DNA of 64,000 nt from Polymorphum gilvum SL003B-26A1 (GCF_000192745.1 NC_015259.1:3797001-3861000), one strand, 5' to 3'; positions 18,544-27,757 are shown, counted from the first letter of the stretch. The notes: generated from the sequence alone by a model not told the origin. A program made the numbers and translations.

Positions 18544-18572
18544 TTGACTTGCATCATATGTGATCACAAAAT
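18544..18572 (+). promoter_or_regulatory. Promoter with embedded GntR-type operator
   Basis: TTGACT at 18544-18549 and CAAAAT at 18567-18572 with a 17-bp spacer. The spacer contains ATCATATGTGATCACA (18553-18568), including the perfect 10-bp palindrome TGTGATCACA. It is the near-copy of the site before the puuA-like gene. A bound repressor would block polymerase. It drives the synthetase and aminotransferase genes that follow. Confidence 0.65.
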
Positions 18573-18711
18573 CGCACAATTCGAACAAGTCGGCGGCCTC
18601 GGCCGGCAGACGGTGACCGCCCGACGACGGTCAGACGGCTTCCGATCCCTGCGTGCAGCGCCTCGGAGGGGCAACTGCCTCGCCCGCCGACCCGCAAGCC
18701 TGGAGCCCAGC

Positions 18712-20106
18712 GTGACCAAGAAGAAAAAAGCCCCGACCCTGGCGAGCCTGCGCGGCGTTGCCGATCTGGAAGAGGCGCGCGTCTGGCTGACCGAACGAGG
18801 CATCGAGGACATCGAGTGCATCGCGCCCGACCTTGCGGGTGTTGCACGCGGCAAGATGATGCCGACGGAAAAGTTCTTTTCCGGACCGCTGATGACCATG
18901 CCGTCGTCGATCTTCGCCCAGACCATTTCCGGCGATTATCCCGAGGACGATGACCGCTTCCAGCACAATCCGACAGACGGCGACCTCTACTTCAAGCCCG
19001 ACTATTCGACTCTGACGACCGTGCCTTGGGAGACCGACCCGACCGCGCAGCTCATCCACGACGCCTACACCCGCGACGGCATTCCCGTCGAGACGGCGCC
19101 ACGCAACGTGCTCAAGCGCGTCCTTCAGCTCTACGAGGACAAGGGCTGGCAGCCGGTGGTCGCGCCCGAGATCGAGTTCTACCTGGTGCGGCCAAACACC
19201 GACCCCGACTATCCGCTGGAACCGCCGACGGGCCGCTCCGGACGTCCCGAGGTCGGCCGCCAGTCCTATTCGATTTCCGCGCTGAACGAGTTCGACGACC
19301 TGATCGACGACATCTACGACCTGTCGGAAAAGCAGGGACTGGAAATCGACACGCTGATCCACGAGGAGGGCGCGGCGCAGATGGAGATCAACTTGCGCCA
19401 CGGCCACCCGTTGGAACTGGCCGACCAGGTGTTCCTGTTCAAGCGCACGATCCGCGAGGCGGCGCTGCGCCACGAGATGTATGCCACGTTCATGGCCAAG
19501 CCGATGTCGAACCAGCCGGGCTCGGCCATGCACATCCACCAGTCGCTGACGGACATGGACAGCGGACGCAACATCTTCTCCAACGAGGACGGCGAGGCGA
19601 CGCCCGAATTCCTGTCCTTCATCGCCGGCCACCAGCAGTACCTGCCGCACGTGACCTGCATCATGGCGCCCTATGTGAACTCCTACCGGCGCTTCTCGCG
19701 CAACACGACGTCGCCGACGAACGTGTTCTGGGGCTACGACAACCGCACCGTCGGCCTGCGCGTGCCCTATTCGAAGCCGAACGCGCGGCGGCTGGAGAAC
19801 CGGGTGCCCGGATCCGACGCCAATCCCTATCTCGCCATCGCCGCCTCGCTCGCCTGCGGCTATCTCGGCATCGACGGCAAGCTGCAGCCCGACGAACCGC
19901 GCACCGGCTATGCGAGCGACATCCAGCGCTCGCTGCCGCGCGGCCTACTGGAGGCGGTCGCCCTGTTCGAGGAATGCGAGGAACTCGTCGAGGTGTTCGG
20001 CGAGAAGTTCGTTGCCACCTACCGGGCGATCAAGCAGGAAGAGTTCGAGACCTTCATGGCGGTAATCAGCCCCTGGGAACGCGAGTACCTGCTGCTCAAC
20101 GTCTGA
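18712..20106 (+). CDS. Glutamine synthetase family protein, probable gamma-glutamylpolyamine synthetase
   Basis: A 464-residue paralogue of the puuA-like gene in the same window. Motifs are APEIEFYLV, AAQMEINLRHG, SAMHIHQSL and RLENRVPGSDANPYL. It begins MTKKKKAPTLASLRGV at a GTG with TGGAG six bases upstream. An open reading frame continues far upstream but is low-quality sequence overlapping the GntR gene. It is followed 74 bp later by a putrescine-type aminotransferase, and its promoter carries the same operator as the puuA-like/pot operon. It probably glutamylates a different amine, but the substrate cannot be read from the sequence. Confidence 0.82.
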   Translation: MTKKKKAPTLASLRGVADLEEARVWLTERGIEDIECIAPDLAGVARGKMMPTEKFFSGPLMTMPSSIFAQTISGDYPEDDDRFQHNPTDGDLYFKPDYSTLTTVPWETDPTAQLIHDAYTRDGIPVETAPRNVLKRVLQLYEDKGWQPVVAPEIEFYLVRPNTDPDYPLEPPTGRSGRPEVGRQSYSISALNEFDDLIDDIYDLSEKQGLEIDTLIHEEGAAQMEINLRHGHPLELADQVFLFKRTIREAALRHEMYATFMAKPMSNQPGSAMHIHQSLTDMDSGRNIFSNEDGEATPEFLSFIAGHQQYLPHVTCIMAPYVNSYRRFSRNTTSPTNVFWGYDNRTVGLRVPYSKPNARRLENRVPGSDANPYLAIAASLACGYLGIDGKLQPDEPRTGYASDIQRSLPRGLLEAVALFEECEELVEVFGEKFVATYRAIKQEEFETFMAVISPWEREYLLLNV

Positions 20107-20180
20107 CCCCTCTTCCCACACGGACACGACCGGCGCGCCCATGTCGCGGCAGGGTCGGCCATTGAACGGAGTATCCCGCC

Positions 20181-21572
20181 ATGACGGCCGTTTCGAACAT
20201 CTATCCGACCGCCGCCCTGCGTGCGCTCGATGCCGCGCATCACATCCATCCGTTCACCGACACGAAGATGCTGAACGCGGAAGGCAGCCGCATCATCACC
20301 CATGCCGAAGGCGTGTGGCTGACCGATTCCGACGGCAACCGGATCATGGACGGCATGGCCGGCCTGTGGTGCTCGCAGGTCGGCCACGGACGCCAGGAAA
20401 TCGCCGACGCCGTGCACCGGCAGATGAGTGACCTGTCCTACTACAACACCTTCTTCAAGACGACCCACCCGCCGGTGATCGCGCTTGCGGAGAGGCTGGC
20501 CAAGCTGTCGCCGCCGCAGTTCAACCGGGTGTTCTTCTGCTCCTCGGGATCGGAGGCGAACGACACGGTGTTCCGTCTGGTGCGCTACTACTGGGACCAG
20601 ATGGGCAAGCCGGAGAAGAAGGTCATCATCGGCCGCTGGAACGGCTATCACGGCTCGACGCTGGCCGGTACCAGCCTCGGCGGCATGAAGGCCATGCACG
20701 GCCAAGGCGACCTGCCGGTGCCCGGCGTCACCCACATCGCCCAGCCCTACTGGTTCGGCGAAGGCGGCGACATGAGCCCGGACGAGTTCGGCATCTGGGC
20801 TGCGCAGGAACTGGAAAAGGCAATCGATCGCATCGGCGAGGACAAGGTCGCGGCGTTCATCGCCGAGCCGATCCAGGGCGCGGGCGGCGTGATCATTCCG
20901 CCCGAAAGCTACTGGCCGGAGGTCAGGCGCATCCTTTCCGAGCGCGACATCCTGTTCGTCGCCGACGAGGTGATCTGCGGCTTCGGGCGGCTCGGCACCT
21001 GGTTCGGCTCGCAGTATTTCGGCCTCGAACCCGACCTGATGCCGATCGCCAAGGGCCTGTCGTCCGGCTACCTGCCGATCGGCGGCCTGCTCATTTCCGA
21101 CAAGGTAGCGTCGGCGCTGGTCGACATGCCGGGCGAGTTCTACCACGGCTACACCTATTCCGGTCATCCGGCCTGCTGTGCCGCCGCCCTCGCCAATCTC
21201 GACATCATGGAGCGGGAGAAGCTGGTCGAACGGGTCGCCGACGACATCGGCCCATATCTGCAGGCGCGCTGGAAGGCGCTCGGCGAGCATCCGCTGGTCG
21301 GCGAGGCGCGCATGACCGGGCTTGTCGGCGCGCTCGAACTGGTGCCCGAAAAGGGCAACCGCAGGAAGGCCTTCGACAACACCGGCACGGTCGGCACGCT
21401 GTGCCGCGACATCTCGTTCAGGAACGGTCTGGTCATGCGCGCCGTGCGCGACAGCATGATCATCTCGCCGCCGCTGGTGCTTTCCCACGACGAGGCCGAC
21501 CAGCTCGTCGCACTGGCCAGGAAGACCCTCGACGACACCCATGCCGAACTGAAGCGCCAAGGGAAGGTGTGA
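20181..21572 (+). CDS. Class III aminotransferase, putrescine--pyruvate (SpuC) type
   Basis: A 463-residue PLP enzyme. The PLP lysine is about K291 in IAKGLSSGYLPIGG, with the cofactor motif SSGSEANDTVFR and the aspartate in FVADEVICGFGR. The N-terminus and the run YNTFFKTTHPP are typical of the SpuC/polyamine:pyruvate group, which turns putrescine or a related terminal amine into the aminoaldehyde. It lies in the GntR-controlled block behind a synthetase-like gene. The aldehyde product could go to the convergent aldehyde dehydrogenase. Confidence 0.87.
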   Translation: MTAVSNIYPTAALRALDAAHHIHPFTDTKMLNAEGSRIITHAEGVWLTDSDGNRIMDGMAGLWCSQVGHGRQEIADAVHRQMSDLSYYNTFFKTTHPPVIALAERLAKLSPPQFNRVFFCSSGSEANDTVFRLVRYYWDQMGKPEKKVIIGRWNGYHGSTLAGTSLGGMKAMHGQGDLPVPGVTHIAQPYWFGEGGDMSPDEFGIWAAQELEKAIDRIGEDKVAAFIAEPIQGAGGVIIPPESYWPEVRRILSERDILFVADEVICGFGRLGTWFGSQYFGLEPDLMPIAKGLSSGYLPIGGLLISDKVASALVDMPGEFYHGYTYSGHPACCAAALANLDIMEREKLVERVADDIGPYLQARWKALGEHPLVGEARMTGLVGALELVPEKGNRRKAFDNTGTVGTLCRDISFRNGLVMRAVRDSMIISPPLVLSHDEADQLVALARKTLDDTHAELKRQGKV

Positions 21573-21687
21573 CCTGCATCCTCGGGCCGGGCCGATGAAG
21601 CCGTCGCCATCGGCCGGAGCGGCCTTGCCCTCCCGCCGGCGGCTCGGCCGCATTTCCCCTTTTCGTTCAGGTGCCTGAGAACGCCCG

Positions 21688-23163
21688 TCAACCGTGCCTG
21701 AGAACCACGGTCTTGGTCGCGGAGAACTCGTACAGCGCCTCGAAACCCTTCTCGCGGCCATGGCCGGACTTCTTGAAGCCGCCGAACGGTAGTTCGATGC
21801 CGCCGCCGGCGCCATAGGCGTTGACGAACACCTGGCCGGCGCGGATCCGGCGCGCCATGCGCAGGCCGCGCTGACCGTCGCGGGTCCACACGCCGGCAAC
21901 GAGGCCGAAATCGGTGGCGTTGGCGAGGTCGACCGCTTCGTCCTCGTCGCGGAACGGGATCATCGACAGCACCGGACCGAAGACCTCCTCGCGCGCCAGC
22001 GGATGCGCCGGCGGGACCGGACCATAGAGACGCGCCGGGGTGTAGCACCCTCCAGCCGGGCAGTCGGGCGCAATGGCGCCTTCGGCGATCAGCGGGATGC
22101 CGTCGGCGGCAGCACGGTCGACGAAGGACCTGACCCGGGCGACCTGCGCGGCGCTGATCAGCGGGCCGAGATCGAGGTCGAGATGGTGGGGGCCTGCGAC
22201 CAGGGCGCGGATGCGGGCGCGGAGGATCTCGACGACCTCGTCCCAGATCGTCTGCTGGACGAGCACCCGACTTCCGGCCGAGCAGGTCTGGCCGCAGTTC
22301 TGGATGATGGCGTTGACGACGACGGGGACAGCCGCGTCGAGATCGGCGTCCTGAAACAGGATCTGCGGGGATTTCCCGCCGAGTTCCAGGGTGCAGCCGA
22401 TGTGGTTGCGGGCCGCCGCGGCCTGGATCAGCGTGCCGACCGCGGGCGAACCGGTGAAGGTGAGGAAATCGAGCCCCGGGTGATTGGCAAGCGCCGCGCC
22501 GGCCTCGTCGCCGTAGCCGGTGACCACGTTGAGAACACCGGCCGGAAAGCCGGCCTCGAGCGCCAGTGCGGCGACGCGGACGACCGACAGGCAGGCGTCC
22601 TCGGCAGGCTTGAGCACCACGGTGTTGCCCATGGCGAGCGCACCGCCGACGACGCGGCCCATGATCTGGGCCGGGTAGTTCCAGGGAATGATGCCGCCGA
22701 CGACGCCGTGGGGTTCGCGCAGGGTGAGGGCGAGGAAGCCGTCCGCGGTGGGGATGGTGTCGCCCATGACCTTGTCGGCGGCGCCGCCGTAGAACTCGAA
22801 ATAGCGGGCGAGCGCGGCGATATCGGCGCGGCCCTGGCGCAGCGGCTTGCCGGTGTCGCGGCATTCCAGATCCGCCAATTCATCAATTTTTTCAGACACT
22901 AAATTGGAGAGACGGGAAAGCAGACGACCGCGTTCGGCTGCGGTCATGCGCGCCCACGGCCCGGCCTCGAAGCCGCGGCGGGCGGCGGAGACGGCGCGGC
23001 CGACGTCGGCGGCGTCGCAGCGCGGCAGTGTGGCGATGAGCGCGCCGTCGGACGGGGACAACACGTCCAGGCGACGTCCGGCCGCAGCCGGGGACAAGCT
23101 GCCGTCGATGACGGCGTCGAGATGCAGGATTGCGCCCGTACCGGTCGCGGACTTCTCGCTCAT
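21688..23163 (-). CDS. NAD(P)-dependent aldehyde dehydrogenase, PuuC/betaine-aldehyde type
   Basis: A 491-residue class I/II aldehyde dehydrogenase. The catalytic cysteine is C294 in NCGQTCSAGSR and the general-base glutamate is in CTLELGGKSPQI. The NAD motif FTGSPAVGT is present. It resembles dehydrogenases of gamma-glutamyl-gamma-aminobutyraldehyde and related aminoaldehydes. It is convergent with the aminotransferase, so it may belong to the same pathway, but it has no copy of the GntR operator in front. It would turn the aminoaldehyde into 4-aminobutyrate or its glutamyl form. Confidence 0.85.
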   Translation of the reverse strand: MSEKSATGTGAILHLDAVIDGSLSPAAAGRRLDVLSPSDGALIATLPRCDAADVGRAVSAARRGFEAGPWARMTAAERGRLLSRLSNLVSEKIDELADLECRDTGKPLRQGRADIAALARYFEFYGGAADKVMGDTIPTADGFLALTLREPHGVVGGIIPWNYPAQIMGRVVGGALAMGNTVVLKPAEDACLSVVRVAALALEAGFPAGVLNVVTGYGDEAGAALANHPGLDFLTFTGSPAVGTLIQAAAARNHIGCTLELGGKSPQILFQDADLDAAVPVVVNAIIQNCGQTCSAGSRVLVQQTIWDEVVEILRARIRALVAGPHHLDLDLGPLISAAQVARVRSFVDRAAADGIPLIAEGAIAPDCPAGGCYTPARLYGPVPPAHPLAREEVFGPVLSMIPFRDEDEAVDLANATDFGLVAGVWTRDGQRGLRMARRIRAGQVFVNAYGAGGGIELPFGGFKKSGHGREKGFEALYEFSATKTVVLRHG

Positions 23164-23232
23164 GCAGACCCTCCCTTGACGTCGTTCCGACCGTAGCGAA
23201 ACGGCGGGACGGCCGCAATCGGGCCCGTCCGG

Positions 23233-23856
23233 TCAGGCGAACAGATCCGGCTCGGTCAGCATCAGGTGTTGCACAAGCACGACTGTCTTGGCGTCGCAGA
23301 CCTCGCCGGAGCGCACCATCCGCGCCAGATCGGCGCAGGAAAGCTCAACGACCTCAATGTCTTCGCCCTCCTCCGCGATGCCACCGCCGGCATGCACGCG
23401 ACCGCCGTCGTGGTAACCGGCGAGGAACAGGGTATTCTTCTCGCCGAGGATGCCGGGACTGGAAAAGATCGAACAGACGCGGCGCAGCGCCGTCGGCGCA
23501 ACGCCGGTCTCCTCCTCCATCTCGCGGGCGGCGGCCGTCTCCTCGTCCTCGCCGGGATCGACCACGCCGGCACAGGCCTCCAGGAGATAACCGGCGCCGT
23601 GAACCGCCTCGACCGGTACCCGCAACTGTCGGACAAGCAGGGCGGTGCGGCGGGCGCGGTCGACGGGCAGGACAGCGACCGCGTCGCCGAAATGATGCAC
23701 CTCTCGGTGCATCTCGCGCGGCCTGCCGTCCAGGCCGAGATAGCGGATATCGAGCATATCTACCTTGCAGAATCCGTCGTATAGGCGCTTGCGGCCGCGG
23801 ATTTCCATGGCGTGGCCAGGAGCGGGGAAGGCGTCTGCGGGATCGGAAGGGGTCAT
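23233..23856 (-). CDS. Nudix hydrolase, ADP-ribose pyrophosphatase-like (copy A)
   Basis: A 207-residue Nudix protein with the perfect box G-x5-E-x7-RE-x2-EE-x-G (GVVDPGEDEETAAAREMEEE). The fold matches ADP-ribose or GDP-mannose pyrophosphatases (NudF/NudK). The C-terminal segment EGEDIEVVELSCADLA and AKTVVLVQHLMLTEPDLF is almost repeated in the neighbouring gene, so the two arose by tandem duplication. The preferred substrate is unknown. Confidence 0.85.
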   Translation of the reverse strand: MTPSDPADAFPAPGHAMEIRGRKRLYDGFCKVDMLDIRYLGLDGRPREMHREVHHFGDAVAVLPVDRARRTALLVRQLRVPVEAVHGAGYLLEACAGVVDPGEDEETAAAREMEEETGVAPTALRRVCSIFSSPGILGEKNTLFLAGYHDGGRVHAGGGIAEEGEDIEVVELSCADLARMVRSGEVCDAKTVVLVQHLMLTEPDLFA

Positions 23857-23871
23857 CGTTGGTGTCGTCCC

Positions 23872-23904
23872 GAGAGTGTCCTGAGAGTGTCCTGAGAGTG
23901 TCCT
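23872..23904. repeat. 11-bp unit repeated three times between the Nudix genes
   Basis: GAGAGTGTCCT occurs three times without interruption in the 57 bp between the two Nudix genes. On the coding (minus) strand each copy carries AGGA upstream of the copy A start codon, so copy number could affect leader length and translation. This effect is inferred. Confidence 0.9.
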
Positions 23905-23913
23905 GAAAGACTG

Positions 23914-24549
23914 CTAAGGAGTGCCGGAAGCCTGCCGGAACAGCGCCGGAGCGGTGAGCATGAGGTGCTGGACCAGGATCAGCGTCTTTGCGTCGCGCAG
24001 GGCGCCGGCGGCAAGCAGGCCGGCCAGCGCCGCGCAGGTCAGTTCGACCACCTCGATGTCCTCACCCTCGCCCGCGACGCCGCCGCCGTGGGAACGGCGG
24101 TCTGCCTCGGTATAATCGGCGAGATAGAGGTCGGCCCGGTTGGCGAGGATGCCGGGACTGGTATAGGCGACACCGACATGGCCAAGGGTGCGCGGGACGA
24201 GACCGAGTTCCTCGTCCAGTTCCCGCCAGGCGCAGGCGAGCGCCTCCTCGCCGGCCTCGCGCCGGCCGGCGCAGACCTCCCAGGGAAACGGATCGCCCTG
24301 CTCGAGCAGCATGGGCACGCGCAGTTGGCGGCACAGCAGCACGGTGCGGCGGGCGCGATCGACCGGCAGAACGGCAACCACGTCGCCGCCGTAGCGGACT
24401 ACCTCGCGGCGGACTTCCTGGACCGCGCCGTCCCGGCGCTGCTGCGACAGGCGCACGGCCTCGACGCTGCACAGGCCGTCGTGCACGCGCGTCCGAGACA
24501 GGATGGCGATGTCGTCCGGCACGGGGTCCGCTGCAATTTCGTCGCTCAT
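23914..24549 (-). CDS. Nudix hydrolase, ADP-ribose pyrophosphatase-like (copy B)
   Basis: A 211-residue paralogue of copy A. Its Nudix box GRREAGEEALACAWRELDEE is complete. It shares the N-terminal VLPVDRARRTVLLCRQLRVP and the C-terminal GEGEDIEVVELTCAALA and LVQHLMLTAPALF with copy A. The start at 24549 has AGGAGG just upstream. It is downstream of the cys cluster on the same strand with 65 bp between, so it may be co-transcribed, but no link to sulfur is evident. Confidence 0.85.
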   Translation of the reverse strand: MSDEIAADPVPDDIAILSRTRVHDGLCSVEAVRLSQQRRDGAVQEVRREVVRYGGDVVAVLPVDRARRTVLLCRQLRVPMLLEQGDPFPWEVCAGRREAGEEALACAWRELDEELGLVPRTLGHVGVAYTSPGILANRADLYLADYTEADRRSHGGGVAGEGEDIEVVELTCAALAGLLAAGALRDAKTLILVQHLMLTAPALFRQASGTP

Positions 24550-24614
24550 GACCGCCTCCTGTTGCGCCGCAGCACTATGGCCGGACATGGCGGGAAATCA
24601 AGAGCGCGGCGCTC

Positions 24615-25181
24615 CTACTCCGCGGCCTCGGGCACGGCGGAGGCCGGCAGGCGGGCCCAGGGGCGGGTGCCGGCGGGCCGCTCGGCGACCGTGCCGACCG
24701 GCTGCAGGTAGCGGGTGACCTCCGGCCAGTGGCCGACCGCAAGCGCCTTCTCGATCTCCGGCTTGACGATCTCGAAGCTGGTCACGCCGCAGCGGCGCAG
24801 GAGCGGCATCTGGTCGAGAATGTAGGCGCCGGCGGCGCGGATGTCGCCGACGTAGCCGAGCTGCTCACGCAGGATGCGGGCGGAGGAGAAGCCGCGGCCG
24901 TCGCTGAATTTCGGGAAATCCACCACGACGAGGTCCAGCCCGGCGAGATGGCCGGCAAGGCGGGCGACGTCGTCGGCCGGCCCGATCAGCACGCCTACGC
25001 GGCGGTCGAGGCCGGCGAAAGCATGCGGGGCCTCGAGGAACCGGGCGAAGGCGACGAGCAGGCCGCCCTCGGGCGCAAGCGGGCCATCGCCCTCGACCGC
25101 CGTCCAGACTTCCTGCGTGAAGGTTCCGTTGGCGTAGATCCTGCGCAGCGCCGCATCCGGCAGGTGGGTCGTCTCGTTCAT
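24615..25181 (-). CDS. DUF934 family protein of the sulfite-reduction cluster
   Basis: A 188-residue protein with the DUF934 core: VDFPKFSDGRGFSSARILRE, then GYVGDIRAAGAYILDQMPLLRRCG and FEIV. Genes of this family are almost always found behind cysI/cysH in alpha- and betaproteobacteria and are thought to aid sulfite reduction. The biochemical role is unproven. The start is uncertain between 25181 and an ATG at 25193. Both have poor ribosome sites. Confidence 0.82.
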   Translation of the reverse strand: MNETTHLPDAALRRIYANGTFTQEVWTAVEGDGPLAPEGGLLVAFARFLEAPHAFAGLDRRVGVLIGPADDVARLAGHLAGLDLVVVDFPKFSDGRGFSSARILREQLGYVGDIRAAGAYILDQMPLLRRCGVTSFEIVKPEIEKALAVGHWPEVTRYLQPVGTVAERPAGTRPWARLPASAVPEAAE

Positions 25182-25302
25182 CGTGTCTCGCATCCCTTGT
25201 CCAGGACGGAAAGAGCGGCCTCGGCCCATTTCCTTCCGTCCGTCATGTCGTATCCAGGTGGCTTCCGGGAGCAAGGCGGACGCGGCCGCCCGCACCGGCG
25301 GA

Positions 25303-26064
25303 TCAGATTCCGCTGCCGTCGATCTCCCGGCCGTGGGTCGTCAGGTGAATGCCGCACTCGGTCTTGGCCTGGCCGCGCCAGCGTCCGGCGCGCGCATCCT
25401 CTCCCGGGCGGACCTTGTCCGTACACGGCAGGCAACCGATCGACGGGTAGCCCTGAGCGACCAGCGGATGCGGCGGCAGGTCATGGCTGCGGGCATAGGC
25501 CAGGATCTCGCCGGCGCTCCAGCCGGCAAGCGGATTGACCTTGATGCGGCCGTCCTCGGCTTCAAACACCGGCAGAGCCGCCCGGACGCCTCCCTGGAAG
25601 CGCTTGCGGCCGGAAATCCAGGCAGCGAATCCCTTCAGCGCACGATCGAGCGGCAACACCTTGCGGACGTGACAGCAGCGGTCGGTGTCGCTCATCCACA
25701 GCATGCCGCCCGGATCGGATGCGGCAAGATCCTGCGGATCCGGCCCCAGGGACCGGATGTCGGCGAGGCCCAACTGCGCCACGATCCGATCGCGATAGCG
25801 AAGCGTTTCCGGAAACAGCTTGCCGGTATCGATGAACAGGACCGGCGTCGTCCGATCGATGCGCGCGACCATGTGCAGCAGCACGGCGGAATCCGCGCCG
25901 AAGCTCGAAACCATCGCGATTTCGCCACGGTACTGCTCGCGGATCGCGGCCCTGAGAATGTCCTCGGCAGGCGCCTCGCCGTAGCGGGCGGCGAGTGCAC
26001 GGGCCTCGGCCCCGAGGGCGAGTTCGGGATCCAGCGCGGCATTGGCGATGTCAGCCAGCGCCAT
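25303..26064 (-). CDS. cysH: Adenylyl-/phosphoadenylyl-sulfate reductase
   Basis: A 253-residue cytoplasmic reductase that turns activated sulfate into sulfite. The PP-loop is SSFGADSAVLLH. Cysteine pairs C130-C131 and C211/C214 (IGCLPCT) ligate a [4Fe-4S] cluster, which is the mark of the bacterial APS-type enzyme. The catalytic cysteine is C237 in KTECGIHL. The start overlaps the end of cysI by 14 bp. No cysDN (ATP sulfurylase) is present here. Confidence 0.93.
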   Translation of the reverse strand: MALADIANAALDPELALGAEARALAARYGEAPAEDILRAAIREQYRGEIAMVSSFGADSAVLLHMVARIDRTTPVLFIDTGKLFPETLRYRDRIVAQLGLADIRSLGPDPQDLAASDPGGMLWMSDTDRCCHVRKVLPLDRALKGFAAWISGRKRFQGGVRAALPVFEAEDGRIKVNPLAGWSAGEILAYARSHDLPPHPLVAQGYPSIGCLPCTDKVRPGEDARAGRWRGQAKTECGIHLTTHGREIDGSGI

Positions 26065-27709
26065 AAAGGGCCTCCTTGAAGGGTGCGTCGCCCAGCCTGC
26101 GGTAAGTCTCCAGGAATGTTTCCTCCCTGCCCTTCCTCAGGCCGAGATAGGTGTCGACCAGGGTCTCGACCGCGTCGACGACCTCCTCCGAGGAAAAGCC
26201 GCGGCCCACGATCTCGCCGATCGACGAACGCTCGTCGGCCGAGCCGCCGAGCGTGATCTGGTAGAATTCCTCGCCCTTCTTCTCCAGGCCGAGGATGCCG
26301 ATATGGCCGACGTGATGATGGCCGCAGGCGTTGATGCAGCCGGAAATCTTGATCTTCAGTCCGCCGATGTCCCCCTGGCGCTCGGGCGCGCCGAAGCGCT
26401 CGGAAATGCGCTGCGCGACCGGGATCGACCGTGCGGTGGCAAGCGCGCAGTAGTCCATGCCCGGGCAGGAGATGATGTCGGTGACCAGACCGGCATTGCC
26501 CTCGGCCATGCCGGCGGCCACCAGCCGGTCGAAGACTGCCGGCAGGTCCTTGAGCGCGACATGGGGCAGGATGACGTTCTGCTCGTGGCTGATGCGGATC
26601 TCGTCATGGGCGAAGGCTTCTGCGATGGCAGCGATGACGTCCATCTGATCGGCCGTGGCGTCGCCAGGGATGCCGCCGATCGGTTTCATCGAGATGGTGA
26701 CGCTGACGTGGCCGGGCACGCGATGCGGGTTGAGGTTGTGCTCGACGAAGCGGGCGAAGGCGGGATCGGCGACCCGGCGCGCCTCGACGGCGGCGTCCGT
26801 GGCGGGCAGCACCTCCAGCGGCGGAGGCGCGAAATAGGCCTCGATGCGGCGCACCTCCTCCTCCGGCAGACGCAGCACGCCATGGCGGATCTTCTCGAAC
26901 TCGGACTCGATGTCGGCCCTGAGATCGTCGAGCCCGGTTTCGTGGACGAGGATCTTGATGCGCGCCTTGTACTTGTTGTCGCGCCGGCCGTAGCGGTTGT
27001 AGACGCGCAGGATCGCCTCCGAATAGGCCAAGAGGTCCGCCTCGGGCAGGAAGTCGCGCACCTTTCGGCCGATCATCGGCGTGCGCCCGAGGCCACCGCC
27101 GACGAAGACGGAAAAGCCGATCGCGCCGACCTCGTCGCGGACGACCTGAAGCCCAATGTCGTGCACCTGGACCGCCGCCCGGTCGTGCGGGGCGCCCGTG
27201 ATAGCGATCTTGAACTTGCGCGGCAGGAACGAGAATTCCGGGTGCAGCGAGGACCACTGGCGCAGGATCTCGGCATAGGGACGCGGGTCGGCGATCTCGT
27301 CGGCGGCAGCGCCGGCAAAATGGTCGGCCGTGACGTTGCGGATGCAGTTGCCGGATGTCTGGATGGCATGCATCTCGACCTCGGCCAGTTCCTCCAGGAT
27401 CGCCGGCGTGTCGGCGAGGCTCGGCCAGTTGAACTGGATGTTCTGGCGCGTGGTGAAATGGCCGTAGCCGCGGTCGTAGGTGCGCGCGATGTGGGCGAGC
27501 TTGCGCATCTGGCGGGAGTCGAGCGTGCCGTAGGGAATGGCCACCCGCAGCATGTAGGCATGAAGCTGCAGGTACAGGCCATTCATCAGCCGCAGCGGCT
27601 TGAACTCGTCCTCTGTCAGCTCGCCGGCGAGGCGGCGGCGCACCTGGTCGCGGAACTGTTCGGTGCGCTGGCTGACGAAGCCGCGGTCGAATTCGTCGTA
27701 GCGGTACAT
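26051..27709 (-). CDS. cysI: Sulfite reductase hemoprotein (nitrite/sulfite reductase family)
   Basis: A 552-residue siroheme/[4Fe-4S] enzyme that reduces sulfite to sulfide with six electrons. The cluster and siroheme ligands are C415 and C421 (SCPGMDYC) and C458 and C462 (GCINACGHHH). The half-domain motif TSGNCIRNVTADHFAG is intact. It overlaps cysH by 14 bp. No cysJ flavoprotein gene is nearby, so a separate electron donor (ferredoxin or another reductase) is expected. Nitrite reductase is the main alternative, but the cysH and cysG neighbours favour sulfite. Confidence 0.92.
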   Translation of the reverse strand: MYRYDEFDRGFVSQRTEQFRDQVRRRLAGELTEDEFKPLRLMNGLYLQLHAYMLRVAIPYGTLDSRQMRKLAHIARTYDRGYGHFTTRQNIQFNWPSLADTPAILEELAEVEMHAIQTSGNCIRNVTADHFAGAAADEIADPRPYAEILRQWSSLHPEFSFLPRKFKIAITGAPHDRAAVQVHDIGLQVVRDEVGAIGFSVFVGGGLGRTPMIGRKVRDFLPEADLLAYSEAILRVYNRYGRRDNKYKARIKILVHETGLDDLRADIESEFEKIRHGVLRLPEEEVRRIEAYFAPPPLEVLPATDAAVEARRVADPAFARFVEHNLNPHRVPGHVSVTISMKPIGGIPGDATADQMDVIAAIAEAFAHDEIRISHEQNVILPHVALKDLPAVFDRLVAAGMAEGNAGLVTDIISCPGMDYCALATARSIPVAQRISERFGAPERQGDIGGLKIKISGCINACGHHHVGHIGILGLEKKGEEFYQITLGGSADERSSIGEIVGRGFSSEEVVDAVETLVDTYLGLRKGREETFLETYRRLGDAPFKEALYGAG

Positions 27710-27757
27710 GCGGGATGTCTCCTGGATGGCGGCGGCGGTGCGGGCGGGACGCGCGGA

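Noticed and set aside
21573-21687. Intrinsic terminator between the convergent aminotransferase and aldehyde dehydrogenase genes
   Set aside because: Several G+C-rich short stems can be drawn, but none is long or followed by a convincing T run.
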